Assembly: GCF_900167155.1 (NCBI RefSeq)
Contig: NZ_FUXU01000027.1
Location: 1 to 53,009, forward strand
DNA from: Enterovibrio nigricans DSM 22720
GTDB lineage: Bacteria; Pseudomonadota; Gammaproteobacteria; Enterobacterales; Vibrionaceae
DNA length: 53,009 nt
Direction of reading: 5' to 3'
Positions 9,487 through 17,811 of the stretch are shown one piece after another (the stretch's first letter is position 1; each line of letters starts with the position of its first letter). The translations under genes and the position numbers were made by a program. The notes below the pieces were generated by a model, which did not search any database, had not been told where the DNA came from, and was given only the letters and a program-made list of their open reading frames with translations.

Positions 9487-10028
9487 CGCCTGAAAAACGT
9501 CGACGCGACCAGTTCAAACGCTATTGTCCTTTTGTGTTGTTGTTGATATCACTTCTCGGCAGCAGCTGGATATTTTTAGGCGAAGATGTCCGCACAGCCA
9601 GCTTATTAAAATCACGCGAATGGAAATCAAAAACGTTTAACTACTTCCAAGAATCTGCATACCGTGATGCCAGCGGACTCACCATGTCTGAGCAGCAAAG
9701 TAATATGGTCTTTCTCCCGGACAACACGTACTCACGAGATACGCAGATCACTCTAAAAAATCAGGACGAAAACATTCAAATAATGATGTCAGTGTCTGAA
9801 TCCGGTGAGTGGGAAGTCAGTGGCGGCTATTTAAAGTTGAATCTGGTGGAGTTGAAAGACGTGACAACGGGTGATACTACCGAGTTTTCCGAAAAAGACT
9901 TAACCTTTGTCCGCTCTATCTACCGCATGGGTGCAGAGAAAATTCGACGTATCGATGTACTCGGTGATGGTTCTCTGCTTTTAACAAGCTTAAATCATGG
10001 TTCGATGGTGTTGCACAGTAAGTACTGA
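9477..10028 (+). CDS. toxS: ToxR-stabilising protein ToxS
   Basis: A 183-residue protein with one N-terminal membrane helix (about residues 18-35) and a periplasmic domain. Recognisable ToxS pieces are SLLKSREWKSK, FLPDNTYSRD, SESGEWEVSGGYL and RRIDVLGDGSLLLTSLNHGS. ToxS binds the periplasmic domain of ToxR and protects it from proteolysis. Its start codon lies inside the end of toxR (10-base overlap, GGGAG ribosome site), so the two are translationally coupled. A terminator follows. Confidence 0.94.
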   Translation: MSITPEKRRRDQFKRYCPFVLLLISLLGSSWIFLGEDVRTASLLKSREWKSKTFNYFQESAYRDASGLTMSEQQSNMVFLPDNTYSRDTQITLKNQDENIQIMMSVSESGEWEVSGGYLKLNLVELKDVTTGDTTEFSEKDLTFVRSIYRMGAEKIRRIDVLGDGSLLLTSLNHGSMVLHSKY

Positions 10029-10052
10029 TGCCTTTTGAGTGCCAAAACACAT

Positions 10053-10078
10053 AAACGCCGACTTTGTTGGCGTTTTTT
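10053..10078 (+). terminator. terminator of toxRS
   Basis: AAACGCC and GGCGTTT pair around a short loop, followed by a T run, 25 bases after the toxS stop. Confidence 0.85.
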
Positions 10079-10250
10079 AACTCTGCATTTATAGGAATTT
10101 TTAGCTTCTTAACGGGTTTGACCGGATATTTATCGGATTCTTGCGCCAATTTTTAGAACATTTTAAGCAAGTCAGTCTGTTGTCATTCTGCGCTTCTCCT
10201 CATATCGTTTAGTTGTTGCTCAAGAAGCACACCAAGAAGGAGATACGATT

Positions 10251-10544
10251 ATGAAAACGACAATTATCGCTCTAGTTATGGTTTTTGGTGCATCTGCTGC
10301 AGTCGCGATGCCTTCTCACGACCTCAACCTTGATGTTACCCCTGCCAATGGCGGCGCTTGGGTGAAACTGACACAAAATGGTCAGCCAGTATCAGGCGCG
10401 AGTATTAACGATCAATTCATGACAGCTGAAAATGGACGCGTATTTGTCTATGTCGATAGCGAACCAGCAAAAAGCATTGAGATCATAGCCACGACGCCTG
10501 ATGGTGATTTTGCTACAACACGTGCGTTTATCCCGCGTCAGTAA
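10251..10544 (+). CDS. small periplasmic protein of unknown function
   Basis: A 97-residue protein with a strong ribosome site (AAGGAGA) and a Sec signal peptide (residues 1-19, cleavage near AVAMP). The mature 78 residues look like an all-beta domain: VTPANGGAWVKLTQNGQPVSGASIN resembles a Big/carboxypeptidase-regulatory-like sandwich, but I cannot assign a family. It is monocistronic, after the toxRS terminator and tail-to-tail with recR. Function unknown. Confidence 0.8.
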   Translation: MKTTIIALVMVFGASAAVAMPSHDLNLDVTPANGGAWVKLTQNGQPVSGASINDQFMTAENGRVFVYVDSEPAKSIEIIATTPDGDFATTRAFIPRQ

Positions 10545-10558
10545 ACACATTTAGCGAT

Positions 10559-10582
10559 AAAAAAAGGCCGCTACGCGGCCTT
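10559..10582 (-). terminator. terminator of recR (possibly shared)
   Basis: AAGGCCGC and GCGGCCTT form an 8-bp stem with a 3-base loop. The minus strand runs into seven T, so it chiefly ends the dnaX-ybaB-recR transcript. On the plus strand the tail after the stem (CTTCATC) is poor, so termination of the 97-residue gene would be weaker. Confidence 0.85.
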
Positions 10583-10584
10583 CT

Positions 10585-11187
10585 TCATCGGAGGCGATGT
10601 CGTCCTATTATAGAATGAGACAACGTCGTGCCATCAACTAATTCTAGTTCACCGCCCATCGGAACCCCGTGAGCAATTCGGCTGGCAACCACATCATGCT
10701 CTGCACAAAGCTCGCTGATATAGTGAGCGGTTGCTTCCCCTTCCACGGTCGGATTCGTTGCTAAAATCAATTCAGCAATCGACTCTGAAGCCAAACGTTT
10801 TTCCAACACATCCAGACCAATGTCCGAAGGACCTATACCATCAAGTGGTGACAAATGCCCCATCAAGACAAAGTAACGTCCAGAGTATTGACCTGTCGCT
10901 TCAATCGCGGCGATATCTGCGGGACTTTCCACCACACAAATCTGCCCATTTTCCTGACGACGAGAGTTAGCACAAATGGCGCAGACCTCTTCTTCAGTAA
11001 AGGTTCGACATTTATCGCAATGACCAATATCTGTCATTGCAGCAAGCAATGACTCAGAAAGCTTTACGCCACCTTGGCGGTTACGCTGAAGGAGATGAAA
11101 AGCCATACGCTGTGCGCTTTTCGGACCAACGCCCGGCAGGCAACGCAACGCTTCCATTAATTGTTCAAGTAGTTGGCTGGTACGCAT
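10585..11187 (-). CDS. recR: recombination mediator RecR
   Basis: A 200-residue protein that works with RecO and RecF to load RecA on SSB-coated gaps. The N-terminal helix-hairpin-helix is [20 protein letters not shown]. The zinc finger is CDKC ... CAIC (about residues 57-72), and the Toprim domain has [16 protein letters not shown] and [13 protein letters not shown]. The [16 protein letters not shown]-terminal motif is typical. It starts 2 bases after the ybaB stop, so it is in the dnaX-ybaB-recR operon. Confidence 0.96.
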   Translation of the reverse strand: MRTSQLLEQLMEALRCLPGVGPKSAQRMAFHLLQRNRQGGVKLSESLLAAMTDIGHCDKCRTFTEEEVCAICANSRRQENGQICVVESPADIAAIEATGQYSGRYFVLMGHLSPLDGIGPSDIGLDVLEKRLASESIAELILATNPTVEGEATAHYISELCAEHDVVASRIAHGVPMGGELELVDGTTLSHSIIGRHRLR

Positions 11188-11189
11188 TC

Positions 11190-11519
11190 TTAGAATGGCA
11201 TTTTCATGCCTGGTGGTAGTTGCATACCGCCAGTAACAGAAGCCATTTTTTCTTTCTGCGCTTCTTCAATACGGCGCGCTGCATCATTGAAAGCTGCTGC
11301 AATCAGATCTTCCAACATGTCTTTATCATCTTCCATCAGGCTTTCGTCGATATCAACACGACGAACGCTGTGGCTACCCGTTAGGGTAACTTTCACAAGG
11401 CCAGCACCCGACTCACCGGTTACTTCCATGTTTGCAATTTCTTCCTGCATTTTCTGCATGCGCTCTTGCATCTGCTGCGCTTGCTTCATCAGGTTGCCCA
11501 TTCCGCCTTTACCAAACAT
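11190..11519 (-). CDS. ybaB: YbaB/EbfC family nucleoid-associated protein
   Basis: A 109-residue DNA-binding protein. The start [18 protein letters not shown] at 11519 is the conserved family start; the frame stays open 15 codons further upstream, but that extension has no homology I recognise. The N-terminal half is a Met/Gln-rich helix, followed by [22 protein letters not shown], the usual core strand region. It lies between dnaX and recR as in most gamma-proteobacteria and is probably co-transcribed with both. Confidence 0.94.
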   Translation of the reverse strand: MFGKGGMGNLMKQAQQMQERMQKMQEEIANMEVTGESGAGLVKVTLTGSHSVRRVDIDESLMEDDKDMLEDLIAAAFNDAARRIEEAQKEKMASVTGGMQLPPGMKMPF

Positions 11520-11579
11520 ATCAATCTCTCTTTTATAGTCTGGAACTGCTTCCCTATACGGCAAGCAGCATCACGTGGT

Positions 11580-13775
11580 TTATATCGGTCTAATGCTCTC
11601 TTCATCAATTTCTGCAGCGAACCGCTGACAGATAAAGCGAACATGTGGATCTTCGTTCAGGCTTTGACCGGCCTGAGTTAATTTTTCAGTGTAAAGCTTG
11701 TCTCGCCATTCTAGAGGCGTAACACCCTCTTCGCCAAGCACGACAGACAAGGTCACTGCGTGCCCTAATTGCTCACTCAGCGCATCACGCAATTTTACTT
11801 GTGCTTGCTCCGTATTCAGGTGCTTCTGCTTTGAACGCAGTGTCAACGTTAGCGTTGAACCCTCACTTTCCATAGACGCATTCAACGCCATTTGTTTCAC
11901 TAAACGCGGGGCATTCAAGGCGTTGGCAATACGACACCACTCATCCTGCTTAATCGACTCTTGCTCTAGCTTTTCACGCATTTCTGGTGTCCGCTCGTGC
12001 TCCAACGCCTTTTTTATTTTTTCTGGCGTTACGGTCACGGCCTTAACTTCAACAACTTGTTGCGTGGGCTTCCAACGATAGGCATCGTCTTTCACCGTAG
12101 AGGCTTGAGTTTGTACAGATTGAAAAGTCGCCGGATCAGCAGGCTTGTGTTTGGCTGCAATACGATCAATGACTGACAGCGGTTTGCTGCCAACCGATAC
12201 CGGACTACCCTTTTTTGGCGGTTGGCCCTCTTGCTTGGTTCTGCTTCTCAGCATGTTACGCGCAGCGAGAATACTGCCCGACGCAGTTCCTTGCGAAGGC
12301 GAACCTTGCGACGTTTGGGCAGACTGCTGCGCGATTTGAGCCTGTTGCGCTGGGGCTGGCTGATACTGCTGTTCATCGATAGGTGAGTGGTCGTATTCAC
12401 GCATCGATTCCTGCTCCATTGCCGCCATGTGCGAAGACATTTGCGGGTCTTCCGTTACAGGCGAACTTGCTTGGGGCATTTGCTGACTAGGCTGAGATTC
12501 GGGCGGAGGCAAATCCGCAGGCGTAACTCGCGATTGACGCGTAGCGCTCTGCGGTGCACCTTGGTTCGCGCGCACCGACGCAACCTGTGCTTTTAACGTG
12601 GCCAGTTTATCCTGTGAATGTTGAGCTGGCTGTGCACTGTTAGGCTCTGTACTCGGCACATTGACAGGGGCTGGCTCATAGCGTGCGGATGTTACCGGCT
12701 TAAATGCCAAAATACGCAGCAACACCATTTCCAGACCCGCGCGTCCATCCGGCGCAAACGGCAAATCTTGGCGCCCCTGGAGCGTAATTTGATAATACAA
12801 CTGTACATCTTGCGGTGACAGGACTTGGCTAAGGTGGCTTACTCGCTCCGCATCCGGTTGTGCTGTATCAATCGATGCGGGCAATGCCTGCGCCATCGCA
12901 ATGCGGTGCAATTGCGCAGCGATTTCTTTCAGCAGACCATCCCACTCGACACCCACTTCAGCAAGTTGTGTCAGCACTTGCATAACAAGATCGGCCTGAC
13001 CTTCAGACAGTGCTTCCAATAAAAGCAACGCTTGATCGGTGCTTAGCGTGCCGAGCATTTCGGTGACTTGCTGTTCAACAACCGCACCGTTGCCCAGTGC
13101 GATCGCCTGATCGGTCAAGGACAAGGCATCACGCATACTGCCTTCGGCGGCGCGAGCAATCAATGATAGCGCTCGGGGATCCGCTGTTACCTGTTCTTGT
13201 TCTAGAACATGGTGCAGTTGATCTTTAATTTGGGTTGCATCGAGATGCTTCAGATGGAACTGAAGGCAACGCGACAAAATAGTGACCGGCAGTTTTTGCG
13301 GATCAGTCGTTGCCAACAAAAACTTCACATATTCTGGCGGCTCTTCCAGCGTTTTCAGCAACGCATTGAAGCTGTGACGCGACAACATATGAACTTCGTC
13401 TATGAGATAGACTTTAAAACGACCACGAGCTGGTTTGTACTGGACGTTATCCAGCAAATCTCGTGTGTCCTCAACTTTGGTGCGAGACGCCGCATCAATC
13501 TCTAACAGATCGACAAAGCGCCCCTGATCAATTTCTTGGCAGGTCGTACAAACACCACAAGGTGTTGAGGTAATACCTTGCTCACAGTTCAATCCTTTCG
13601 CGAAGATGCGCGCAATCGTCGTTTTACCAACCCCTCGCGTGCCGCTGAACAAGTAAGCATGATGAAGTCTGTTGTGATCGAGTGCATTGGCCAGTGCTGT
13701 AAGCACGTGCGATTGGCCAACGACATCACGGAACTGGTGCGGGCGCCATTTTCTGGCTAATACCTGATAACTCAT
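11580..13775 (-). CDS. dnaX: DNA polymerase III subunit tau/gamma
   Basis: The 731-residue product is the tau subunit of the clamp loader and replisome organiser. Domains: AAA+ ATPase with Walker A GTRGVGKT (45-52), zinc cysteines 64, 73, 76 and 79, Walker B LIDEVH (124-129), and the SRC sensor motif (168-170). A long Gln/Pro/Ser-rich linker covers about residues 370-560. The C-terminal domain, which binds DnaB and the polymerase alpha subunit, begins near 580 and ends in the conserved DEESIRPI. A programmed frameshift site at codons 520-522 would yield a shorter gamma form of 523 residues that lacks the C-terminal domain. The protein is longer than E. coli DnaX (643) mainly through the linker. 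It heads the dnaX-ybaB-recR operon. Confidence 0.96.
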   Translation of the reverse strand: MSYQVLARKWRPHQFRDVVGQSHVLTALANALDHNRLHHAYLFSGTRGVGKTTIARIFAKGLNCEQGITSTPCGVCTTCQEIDQGRFVDLLEIDAASRTKVEDTRDLLDNVQYKPARGRFKVYLIDEVHMLSRHSFNALLKTLEEPPEYVKFLLATTDPQKLPVTILSRCLQFHLKHLDATQIKDQLHHVLEQEQVTADPRALSLIARAAEGSMRDALSLTDQAIALGNGAVVEQQVTEMLGTLSTDQALLLLEALSEGQADLVMQVLTQLAEVGVEWDGLLKEIAAQLHRIAMAQALPASIDTAQPDAERVSHLSQVLSPQDVQLYYQITLQGRQDLPFAPDGRAGLEMVLLRILAFKPVTSARYEPAPVNVPSTEPNSAQPAQHSQDKLATLKAQVASVRANQGAPQSATRQSRVTPADLPPPESQPSQQMPQASSPVTEDPQMSSHMAAMEQESMREYDHSPIDEQQYQPAPAQQAQIAQQSAQTSQGSPSQGTASGSILAARNMLRSRTKQEGQPPKKGSPVSVGSKPLSVIDRIAAKHKPADPATFQSVQTQASTVKDDAYRWKPTQQVVEVKAVTVTPEKIKKALEHERTPEMREKLEQESIKQDEWCRIANALNAPRLVKQMALNASMESEGSTLTLTLRSKQKHLNTEQAQVKLRDALSEQLGHAVTLSVVLGEEGVTPLEWRDKLYTEKLTQAGQSLNEDPHVRFICQRFAAEIDEESIRPI
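12205..12228 (-). promoter_or_regulatory. programmed -1 ribosomal frameshift site in dnaX (gamma subunit)
   Basis: On the minus strand the slippery heptamer A-AAA-AAG lies in frame at 12216-12210 (CCA AAA AAG GGT, Lys codons 521-522). After a -1 slip the next codons are GGG then TAG (12207-12205), so gamma would end one residue after the site with 523 residues. E. coli has the same design (A AAA AAG, then GAG TGA). A purine-rich AGAGGG lies about 9 bases upstream, where the E. coli stimulatory Shine-Dalgarno sequence sits. A small hairpin (CGGTT/AACCG) follows downstream. Confidence 0.8.
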
Positions 13776-13824
13776 GCGTTATAAAATCTATTCTTCTATT
13801 GACGCCATCCTAGCACACAGACAA

Positions 13825-13855
13825 AAAGAGCGCGATCTTGACGATCACGCTCTTT
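13825..13855 (-). terminator. terminator of apt
   Basis: AAAGAGCG and CGCTCTTT form the outer stem and GATC/GATC the inner stem; the minus strand continues into TTTTTG. It separates apt from dnaX. Confidence 0.8.
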
Positions 13856-13880
13856 CATTGAATCCGGGCTAAACGAACAA

Positions 13881-14426
13881 TTAGTGTCCGTCAAACTCAC
13901 ACAGGCTGTAAACCTTGATGCCCTGCGTAGTCAGACGCGCTTCACCACCGATTTCTGGCAGGTTGATGATAAATGCCGCGTGTTCAACTTCACCGCCAAG
14001 ACGACGGATAAGCTTCGTGGTCGCTTCAATCGTGCCACCTGTCGCAAGCAGATCGTCGACAACCAATACTTTGTCGCCTTCAACAATCGCGTCAGTATGA
14101 ATTTCCAGCGTGTCTTCGCCGTATTCTAATGAGTAACTTTCGCTGATCACTTCACGAGGCAACTTGCCAGGTTTACGCACAGGAATGAAACCTACGCCCA
14201 GCTCCAGTGCCAGTGGCGCACCAAAAAGAAATCCACGAGATTCAGTGCCAACAACTTTCGTGAAACCTTGACCTTGGTATTTCTCTACCAGCAAGTCAAT
14301 CGTTGCTTTGTAAGCCGCTGGATTTTCCATCAGGCTCGTGATGTCACGGAACATGATGCCTGGTTTAGGATAATCAGGAACGGTTTTAATGTTGTCTTTG
14401 ATAAATGCGATTTTGTCTTGGCTCAT
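13881..14426 (-). CDS. apt: adenine phosphoribosyltransferase
   Basis: A 181-residue purine-salvage enzyme making AMP from adenine and PRPP. The PRPP-binding motif is [13 protein letters not shown] at about residues 120-132. The N-terminal [14 protein letters not shown] and the [13 protein letters not shown] block (61-73) are typical of bacterial Apt. Length matches E. coli Apt (183). It is the first gene upstream of dnaX, as in E. coli, but a terminator separates them. Confidence 0.96.
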   Translation of the reverse strand: MSQDKIAFIKDNIKTVPDYPKPGIMFRDITSLMENPAAYKATIDLLVEKYQGQGFTKVVGTESRGFLFGAPLALELGVGFIPVRKPGKLPREVISESYSLEYGEDTLEIHTDAIVEGDKVLVVDDLLATGGTIEATTKLIRRLGGEVEHAAFIINLPEIGGEARLTTQGIKVYSLCEFDGH

Positions 14427-14520
14427 AATGTCTCACCACCAACGTGGCTTCCAATGAAACTACAGGAATAAAGATAGAGCCTGAGCAAACATATACCGCC
14501 GAGACTCCAAAGAGCACATG

Positions 14521-14919
14521 TTATGTATTTTCGGGGGTGTGGGCAACCGCTTCTATTTCACGTAAACGGTTAAACCAGATTAAAAGTATGGTTGCCATAA
14601 CGAATAGCATTACTTTTTGCCACGTTTCCGGCACGATTGCGATAGACAAACAAAAGCTCGCAACAATACAAACATTGGCTCGGCGCTTTATTCGACGGTC
14701 AATCGCGCGGTGCTGATGCCAGTTGTTGAGGGGGGGACCAAACTTGGGGTGATCATGAAGCCATTTGGCAATGCGTGGCGAACCACGCATGAAGCAGGCA
14801 CTGGCGAGCAGCATAAACGGAGTGGTCGGCAATAGCGGGAGAAAGATACCAATTACCCCAAGTGCTACGCAGATCCAGCCAACACTTAACAGCACGATTC
14901 TTTTAAACGAAAGATTCAC
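14521..14919 (-). CDS. ybaN: DUF454 inner-membrane protein YbaN
   Basis: A 132-residue membrane protein with three to four hydrophobic helices. The family pattern is visible: GVIGIFLPLLPTTPFMLLASACFMRGSPRIAKWLHDHPKFGP, followed by RRIKRRA before a second helix pair. The role of DUF454 proteins is unknown. In E. coli ybaN lies beside apt and priC. Here apt is next to it and priC is about 6 kb away, so the local order has been opened by other genes. Confidence 0.9.
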   Translation of the reverse strand: MNLSFKRIVLLSVGWICVALGVIGIFLPLLPTTPFMLLASACFMRGSPRIAKWLHDHPKFGPPLNNWHQHRAIDRRIKRRANVCIVASFCLSIAIVPETWQKVMLFVMATILLIWFNRLREIEAVAHTPENT

Positions 14920-14941
14920 TCTTACTCCCTTTACAAATTGA

Positions 14942-15058
14942 TCAGCGGCTCAACATTCCTATCCACGTCAGCGTCGCTGGTAAAGTTGGTATCAGTAATA
15001 CAGCAACCATGCCGATAAAGTACATTGCGTTAAATGGGTCTTTGTATTCAGTATCCAT
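14942..15058 (-). CDS. 38-residue single-helix membrane protein
   Basis: A short open frame reads MDTEYKDPFNAMYFIGMVAV, then LLIPTLPATLTWIGMLSR and a TGA stop. It has a good ribosome site (AAGGAAG, 7 bases before ATG). The first dozen residues are polar and charged; the rest is one membrane-spanning helix. It lies 22 bases upstream of ybaN on the same strand, so the two may be co-transcribed. I do not recognise it, and no function is proposed. Confidence 0.55.
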   Translation of the reverse strand: MDTEYKDPFNAMYFIGMVAVLLIPTLPATLTWIGMLSR

Positions 15059-15232
15059 CGTTAACTTCCTTTGTTTCCACGTTGGCGATTAAGCCCGCCA
15101 ATATACCCGTTTCGCTTGAGCCTAAATACCGACAAAACTCAGGGTTTATGGCATTTGTCTTGATGTAAATCAGTGTGCAACAAACCGGAAACACTACACT
15201 GTCCTACTTGATAAGCGCACAAAGGCATTTAC

Positions 15233-15586
15233 ATGCTCGATAATAAAAAGGTAGCACAGCTACGCCAAAACCTTGAAAGAGAGAAAGAAGAGGTTCGCAG
15301 CAGGCTTGAAGATGCGCTAATTCGTTTAACGGGGCTGGACGCATCTTACGTACCAACCGCGCATTTGATTAAGCTATGCCGCCATGAAAGTGAGAAGCTC
15401 CATGAGGATGGACTTCGTTTGGAAAAGATTGATGCTGCAATTTGCGCAATTCATACCGGATTATTCGGTTTATGCGCCGATTGCGAAGAAGAAATCACAA
15501 CAACAGATTTAGAAATAGATGCCGCTGAACCTCGCTGCGTTAGCTGTCGAGAGCACAGCCTCTATGTTCACGATAGGCCTCAATAG
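15233..15586 (+). CDS. TraR/DksA-type C4 zinc-finger protein
   Basis: A 117-residue protein. The first 70 residues are charged and helical (coiled-coil-like EREKEEVRSRLEDA). The C-terminal zinc finger is C81-x2-C84 ... C102-x2-C105 (LCADCEEEI ... RCVSCRE), as in DksA/TraR proteins, which insert into the RNA polymerase secondary channel. It lacks the standard DksA tip Asp-x-x-Asp-x-Ala motif in an obvious form, so it is a paralogue rather than DksA itself. Its 3' end overlaps the convergent lipoprotein gene by 7 bases. Confidence 0.75.
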   Translation: MLDNKKVAQLRQNLEREKEEVRSRLEDALIRLTGLDASYVPTAHLIKLCRHESEKLHEDGLRLEKIDAAICAIHTGLFGLCADCEEEITTTDLEIDAAEPRCVSCREHSLYVHDRPQ

Positions 15587-15984
15587 AGGCCATTACAGTC
15601 CCCGGCTTGAACCACATCTGTCACAAACCCGCCACTGCCTGCGTACCATGTTCTCACGCCCAGCCCCATATCAATGGCAGGGCCAAGCTGCTCACACGTG
15701 AACACCCGAACATCCTCTGAAATATCGGATTTGTTCATGTCCCAGTTCCATCTAGCACTGCGAAGTTTTCGGACAACAGTAAGCAAGGCTTTATCTTCTT
15801 CATAGACATAGTGGATAGTTTCGCCTCTCAGCGATTGAATCGGTGCATCATTAAATGTCAGGAGTTCTTGATTAAGTGCATCTGGCACATGGCCTTGATA
15901 ATCAGAAGCGGGTAATTTATCGACCAATGAGCTTTGACAACCCACAATCCCTAAACCAAATAATACTGCGACAGCACTTCTCAT
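15580..15984 (-). CDS. putative lipoprotein of unknown function
   Basis: A 134-residue protein with a signal peptide ending in a lipobox-like GIVGC (Cys16), so it is probably lipid-anchored; the residues after Cys are QSS, favouring the outer membrane by the usual +2 rule. Two more cysteines (in FTCEQ and GDCNG) could form a disulfide. No family is recognised. It is convergent and overlapping with the DksA-like gene and lies downstream of the YccT-like gene on the same strand. Confidence 0.7.
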   Translation of the reverse strand: MRSAVAVLFGLGIVGCQSSLVDKLPASDYQGHVPDALNQELLTFNDAPIQSLRGETIHYVYEEDKALLTVVRKLRSARWNWDMNKSDISEDVRVFTCEQLGPAIDMGLGVRTWYAGSGGFVTDVVQAGDCNGLY

Positions 15985-16022
15985 AAAAACCTCTCCACCA
16001 TGGTCTACCTAACCGCTATGAC

Positions 16023-16658
16023 CTAAAGATCTTGGTCAATCATCCAGCGTTTAAACGCTTTCTTTTCTTCCGTTGATGCTTTGGTATACCACAGCTTGAG
16101 TTGTGTCACTGTATCGCCTTTGATATCAACATTGCCTTTTTCATCAATAGCTACAACAATTTCTTCAAGGTCTTGTGGTGAGCCACCTTCAAAGATGATG
16201 CCGTTCTCTTGGTTATACTTGGCAATAGCTTTTTCCATATTGTTATAAGAACCAAAGCCGCTGCCTGTCAGTTTCACGCCATTGATTTTCTGAGTTGAAT
16301 CCGTCGTCAGATTTTCAAGTTCCCATTCCGGATTTCTAAAAAATGCTGCTGCCCGACTCTCAAACTTCAATTTTGGAATCGTTAATGCCATATCGTCATT
16401 CCCGATATCAATGTCGAATACAAACGGTTTCGATGTAAAAATACTCGTCTTTGAACCACGTTTCACCTCATCGTCAAAGCGCGCGACAACTTGGTAGCTG
16501 CCGGGTTGGAGATCAAGGCGCTTATCTCCCTCACTGCCCAGTGTTTTTACGTTTTTACCATTGATAACTAGAAATTCCAGACCATTGTCAGCGGATAACT
16601 CCGCTGCCACCGCCCCACCTTGGATGGCCAACAATCCAGCTGCAATTAGCATTTTCAT
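16023..16658 (-). CDS. YccT/DUF2057 family exported protein
   Basis: A 211-residue protein with a signal peptide (cleavage near AVAAE, residue 19). The N-terminal domain shows the DUF2057 pattern: FLVINGKNVKTL, then LDLQPGSYQVVARFDDEV and FTSKPFVFDIDIG. The C-terminal 60 residues (VTQLKLWYTKASTEEKKAFKRWMIDQ) also match this family, common in Vibrio and enterobacteria. Function is unclear; an E. coli member affects curli production. It lies directly downstream of the porin gene, beyond the porin terminator. Confidence 0.8.
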   Translation of the reverse strand: MKMLIAAGLLAIQGGAVAAELSADNGLEFLVINGKNVKTLGSEGDKRLDLQPGSYQVVARFDDEVKRGSKTSIFTSKPFVFDIDIGNDDMALTIPKLKFESRAAAFFRNPEWELENLTTDSTQKINGVKLTGSGFGSYNNMEKAIAKYNQENGIIFEGGSPQDLEEIVVAIDEKGNVDIKGDTVTQLKLWYTKASTEEKKAFKRWMIDQDL

Positions 16659-16677
16659 ATTTACTCTCCCTGAAACA

Positions 16678-16702
16678 AAAAGCCGCCCTAGCAGGCGGCT
16701 TT
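16678..16702 (-). terminator. terminator of the porin gene
   Basis: AAAGCCGCC and GGCGGCTTT form a 9-bp stem; the minus strand continues TTTTTGTTTC. It lies 20 bases after the porin stop. Confidence 0.85.
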
Positions 16703-16723
16703 ACTACGTAAAATAGCGGTTGC

Positions 16724-17728
16724 TTAGAATTTAACTTCCATACCCAGTACGTAACCAGTATCAGTATCTACGTCTGCGCCATTTACTTCGTCGTCATTTA
16801 CACCTACTTCTGCATACACTTTCGCGTTGCTGTGCAGTTTGTAAGTGATGTTTGCATACAGGCTAGTGGACTCTTCTTTGGCAAAGCTGCTGCCAGAAGA
16901 TGGGTCCATATCGATGATGTCATAACCGACTGCGATGTAAGTCTTCTCATCCGCTTGGTAGCCAGCAGAAATACCAAACACATCTACGTCTTTCTTATCA
17001 GAAGTATTAGCATGCTTCTTGTACTCAACCTGGCCATAGCTCACTGCGATGTCAAATGCATCAATCGCATAATCAAGCTCAGCGTTAAAGCCGCTTACAT
17101 CTTCACCAGAGATATCTTCTGCATCGTATAGGTATACACGACCGTCAAAGCCTTCAAAGCGCGCACCGATACGACCGCCTACGATTTGGCGACCATCTGT
17201 GGTTTCTGATTTGTCTTGGTCTAAGTCTACGTTAGCACCTGCATAGAAAGTACCGTTGTCGTAAACCCATTTAATAACCTGACCACCTTCTGTTTGCACA
17301 AAGCTGATTTGCTCTGTACCCAACTCGTAGTCTTTTTGGTTGCCCGCATCATCAGAGATCAGCAGTTGGCGACCAAAAGTGATAGTACCAAACTCGTCGC
17401 TTGCAAAACCAACCCACAGCTCGTCATTCTTAACAGCGCCGCTGTCGTTTGATAGCGTACCGTTGAACTGATCTTCGTACTTGAAGCCCATACCGGCAAC
17501 AGCATCAAGGCTATCTGTAACAGCGATTGCTGTTGTCAAAATCAAGTCCGCATCATCAATACGCAGATTCGCGTCTTCGGATTTGCTATAACCTTTAAAA
17601 TACTGAATTTCAGCTGCACCGCTAAGGTCCACTACTACGCCGTCTGCGTCGTATAGGTTAACGCTTGCTTGTGCTGCACCAGCAGTCAGCAGAGCTGGAA
17701 CTGCCATAGCTAGAACTGTCTTTTTCAT
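16724..17728 (-). CDS. ompU: OmpU-like general porin
   Basis: A 334-residue outer-membrane beta-barrel. It has a 21-residue signal peptide (cleavage after AAQA), repeated amphipathic strands, an acidic composition, and the C-terminal aromatic signature ending in Phe (YVLGMEVKF) needed for Bam-dependent assembly. GFASDEFGTITFGRQ is the conserved porin segment that leads to the constriction loop. Trimeric porins of this family pass small hydrophilic solutes and in Vibrio are controlled by ToxR. It is monocistronic with its own terminator. The symbol is by resemblance to Vibrio OmpU; an OmpL or other porin paralogue cannot be excluded. Confidence 0.8.
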   Translation of the reverse strand: MKKTVLAMAVPALLTAGAAQASVNLYDADGVVVDLSGAAEIQYFKGYSKSEDANLRIDDADLILTTAIAVTDSLDAVAGMGFKYEDQFNGTLSNDSGAVKNDELWVGFASDEFGTITFGRQLLISDDAGNQKDYELGTEQISFVQTEGGQVIKWVYDNGTFYAGANVDLDQDKSETTDGRQIVGGRIGARFEGFDGRVYLYDAEDISGEDVSGFNAELDYAIDAFDIAVSYGQVEYKKHANTSDKKDVDVFGISAGYQADEKTYIAVGYDIIDMDPSSGSSFAKEESTSLYANITYKLHSNAKVYAEVGVNDDEVNGADVDTDTGYVLGMEVKF

Positions 17729-17781
17729 GTTAATCCACTGCCTTTTCTTTATTAGAATGGAATTCCTGTTCCAGGATCCCT

Positions 17782-17811
17782 TTTATAATTGCACCCGTCA
17801 CAAAGTCTCAA
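17782..17811 (-). promoter_or_regulatory. candidate sigma-70 promoter of the porin gene
   Basis: Minus strand TTGAGA (17811-17806), 18-base spacer, TATAAA (17787-17782), about 55 bases before the ATG. Two T-N-AAA half-sites of the kind bound by ToxR lie upstream at 17864-17877, separated by 4 rather than the usual 5 bases. Confidence 0.45.

Noticed and set aside
12009-12015. A second A-AAA-AAG heptamer in frame in dnaX (codon 589)
   Set aside because: It encodes part of the conserved KKALEHE motif of the C-terminal domain, and the -1 frame runs 11 codons before a stop with no upstream SD-like signal. The site at 12210-12216 is far better.
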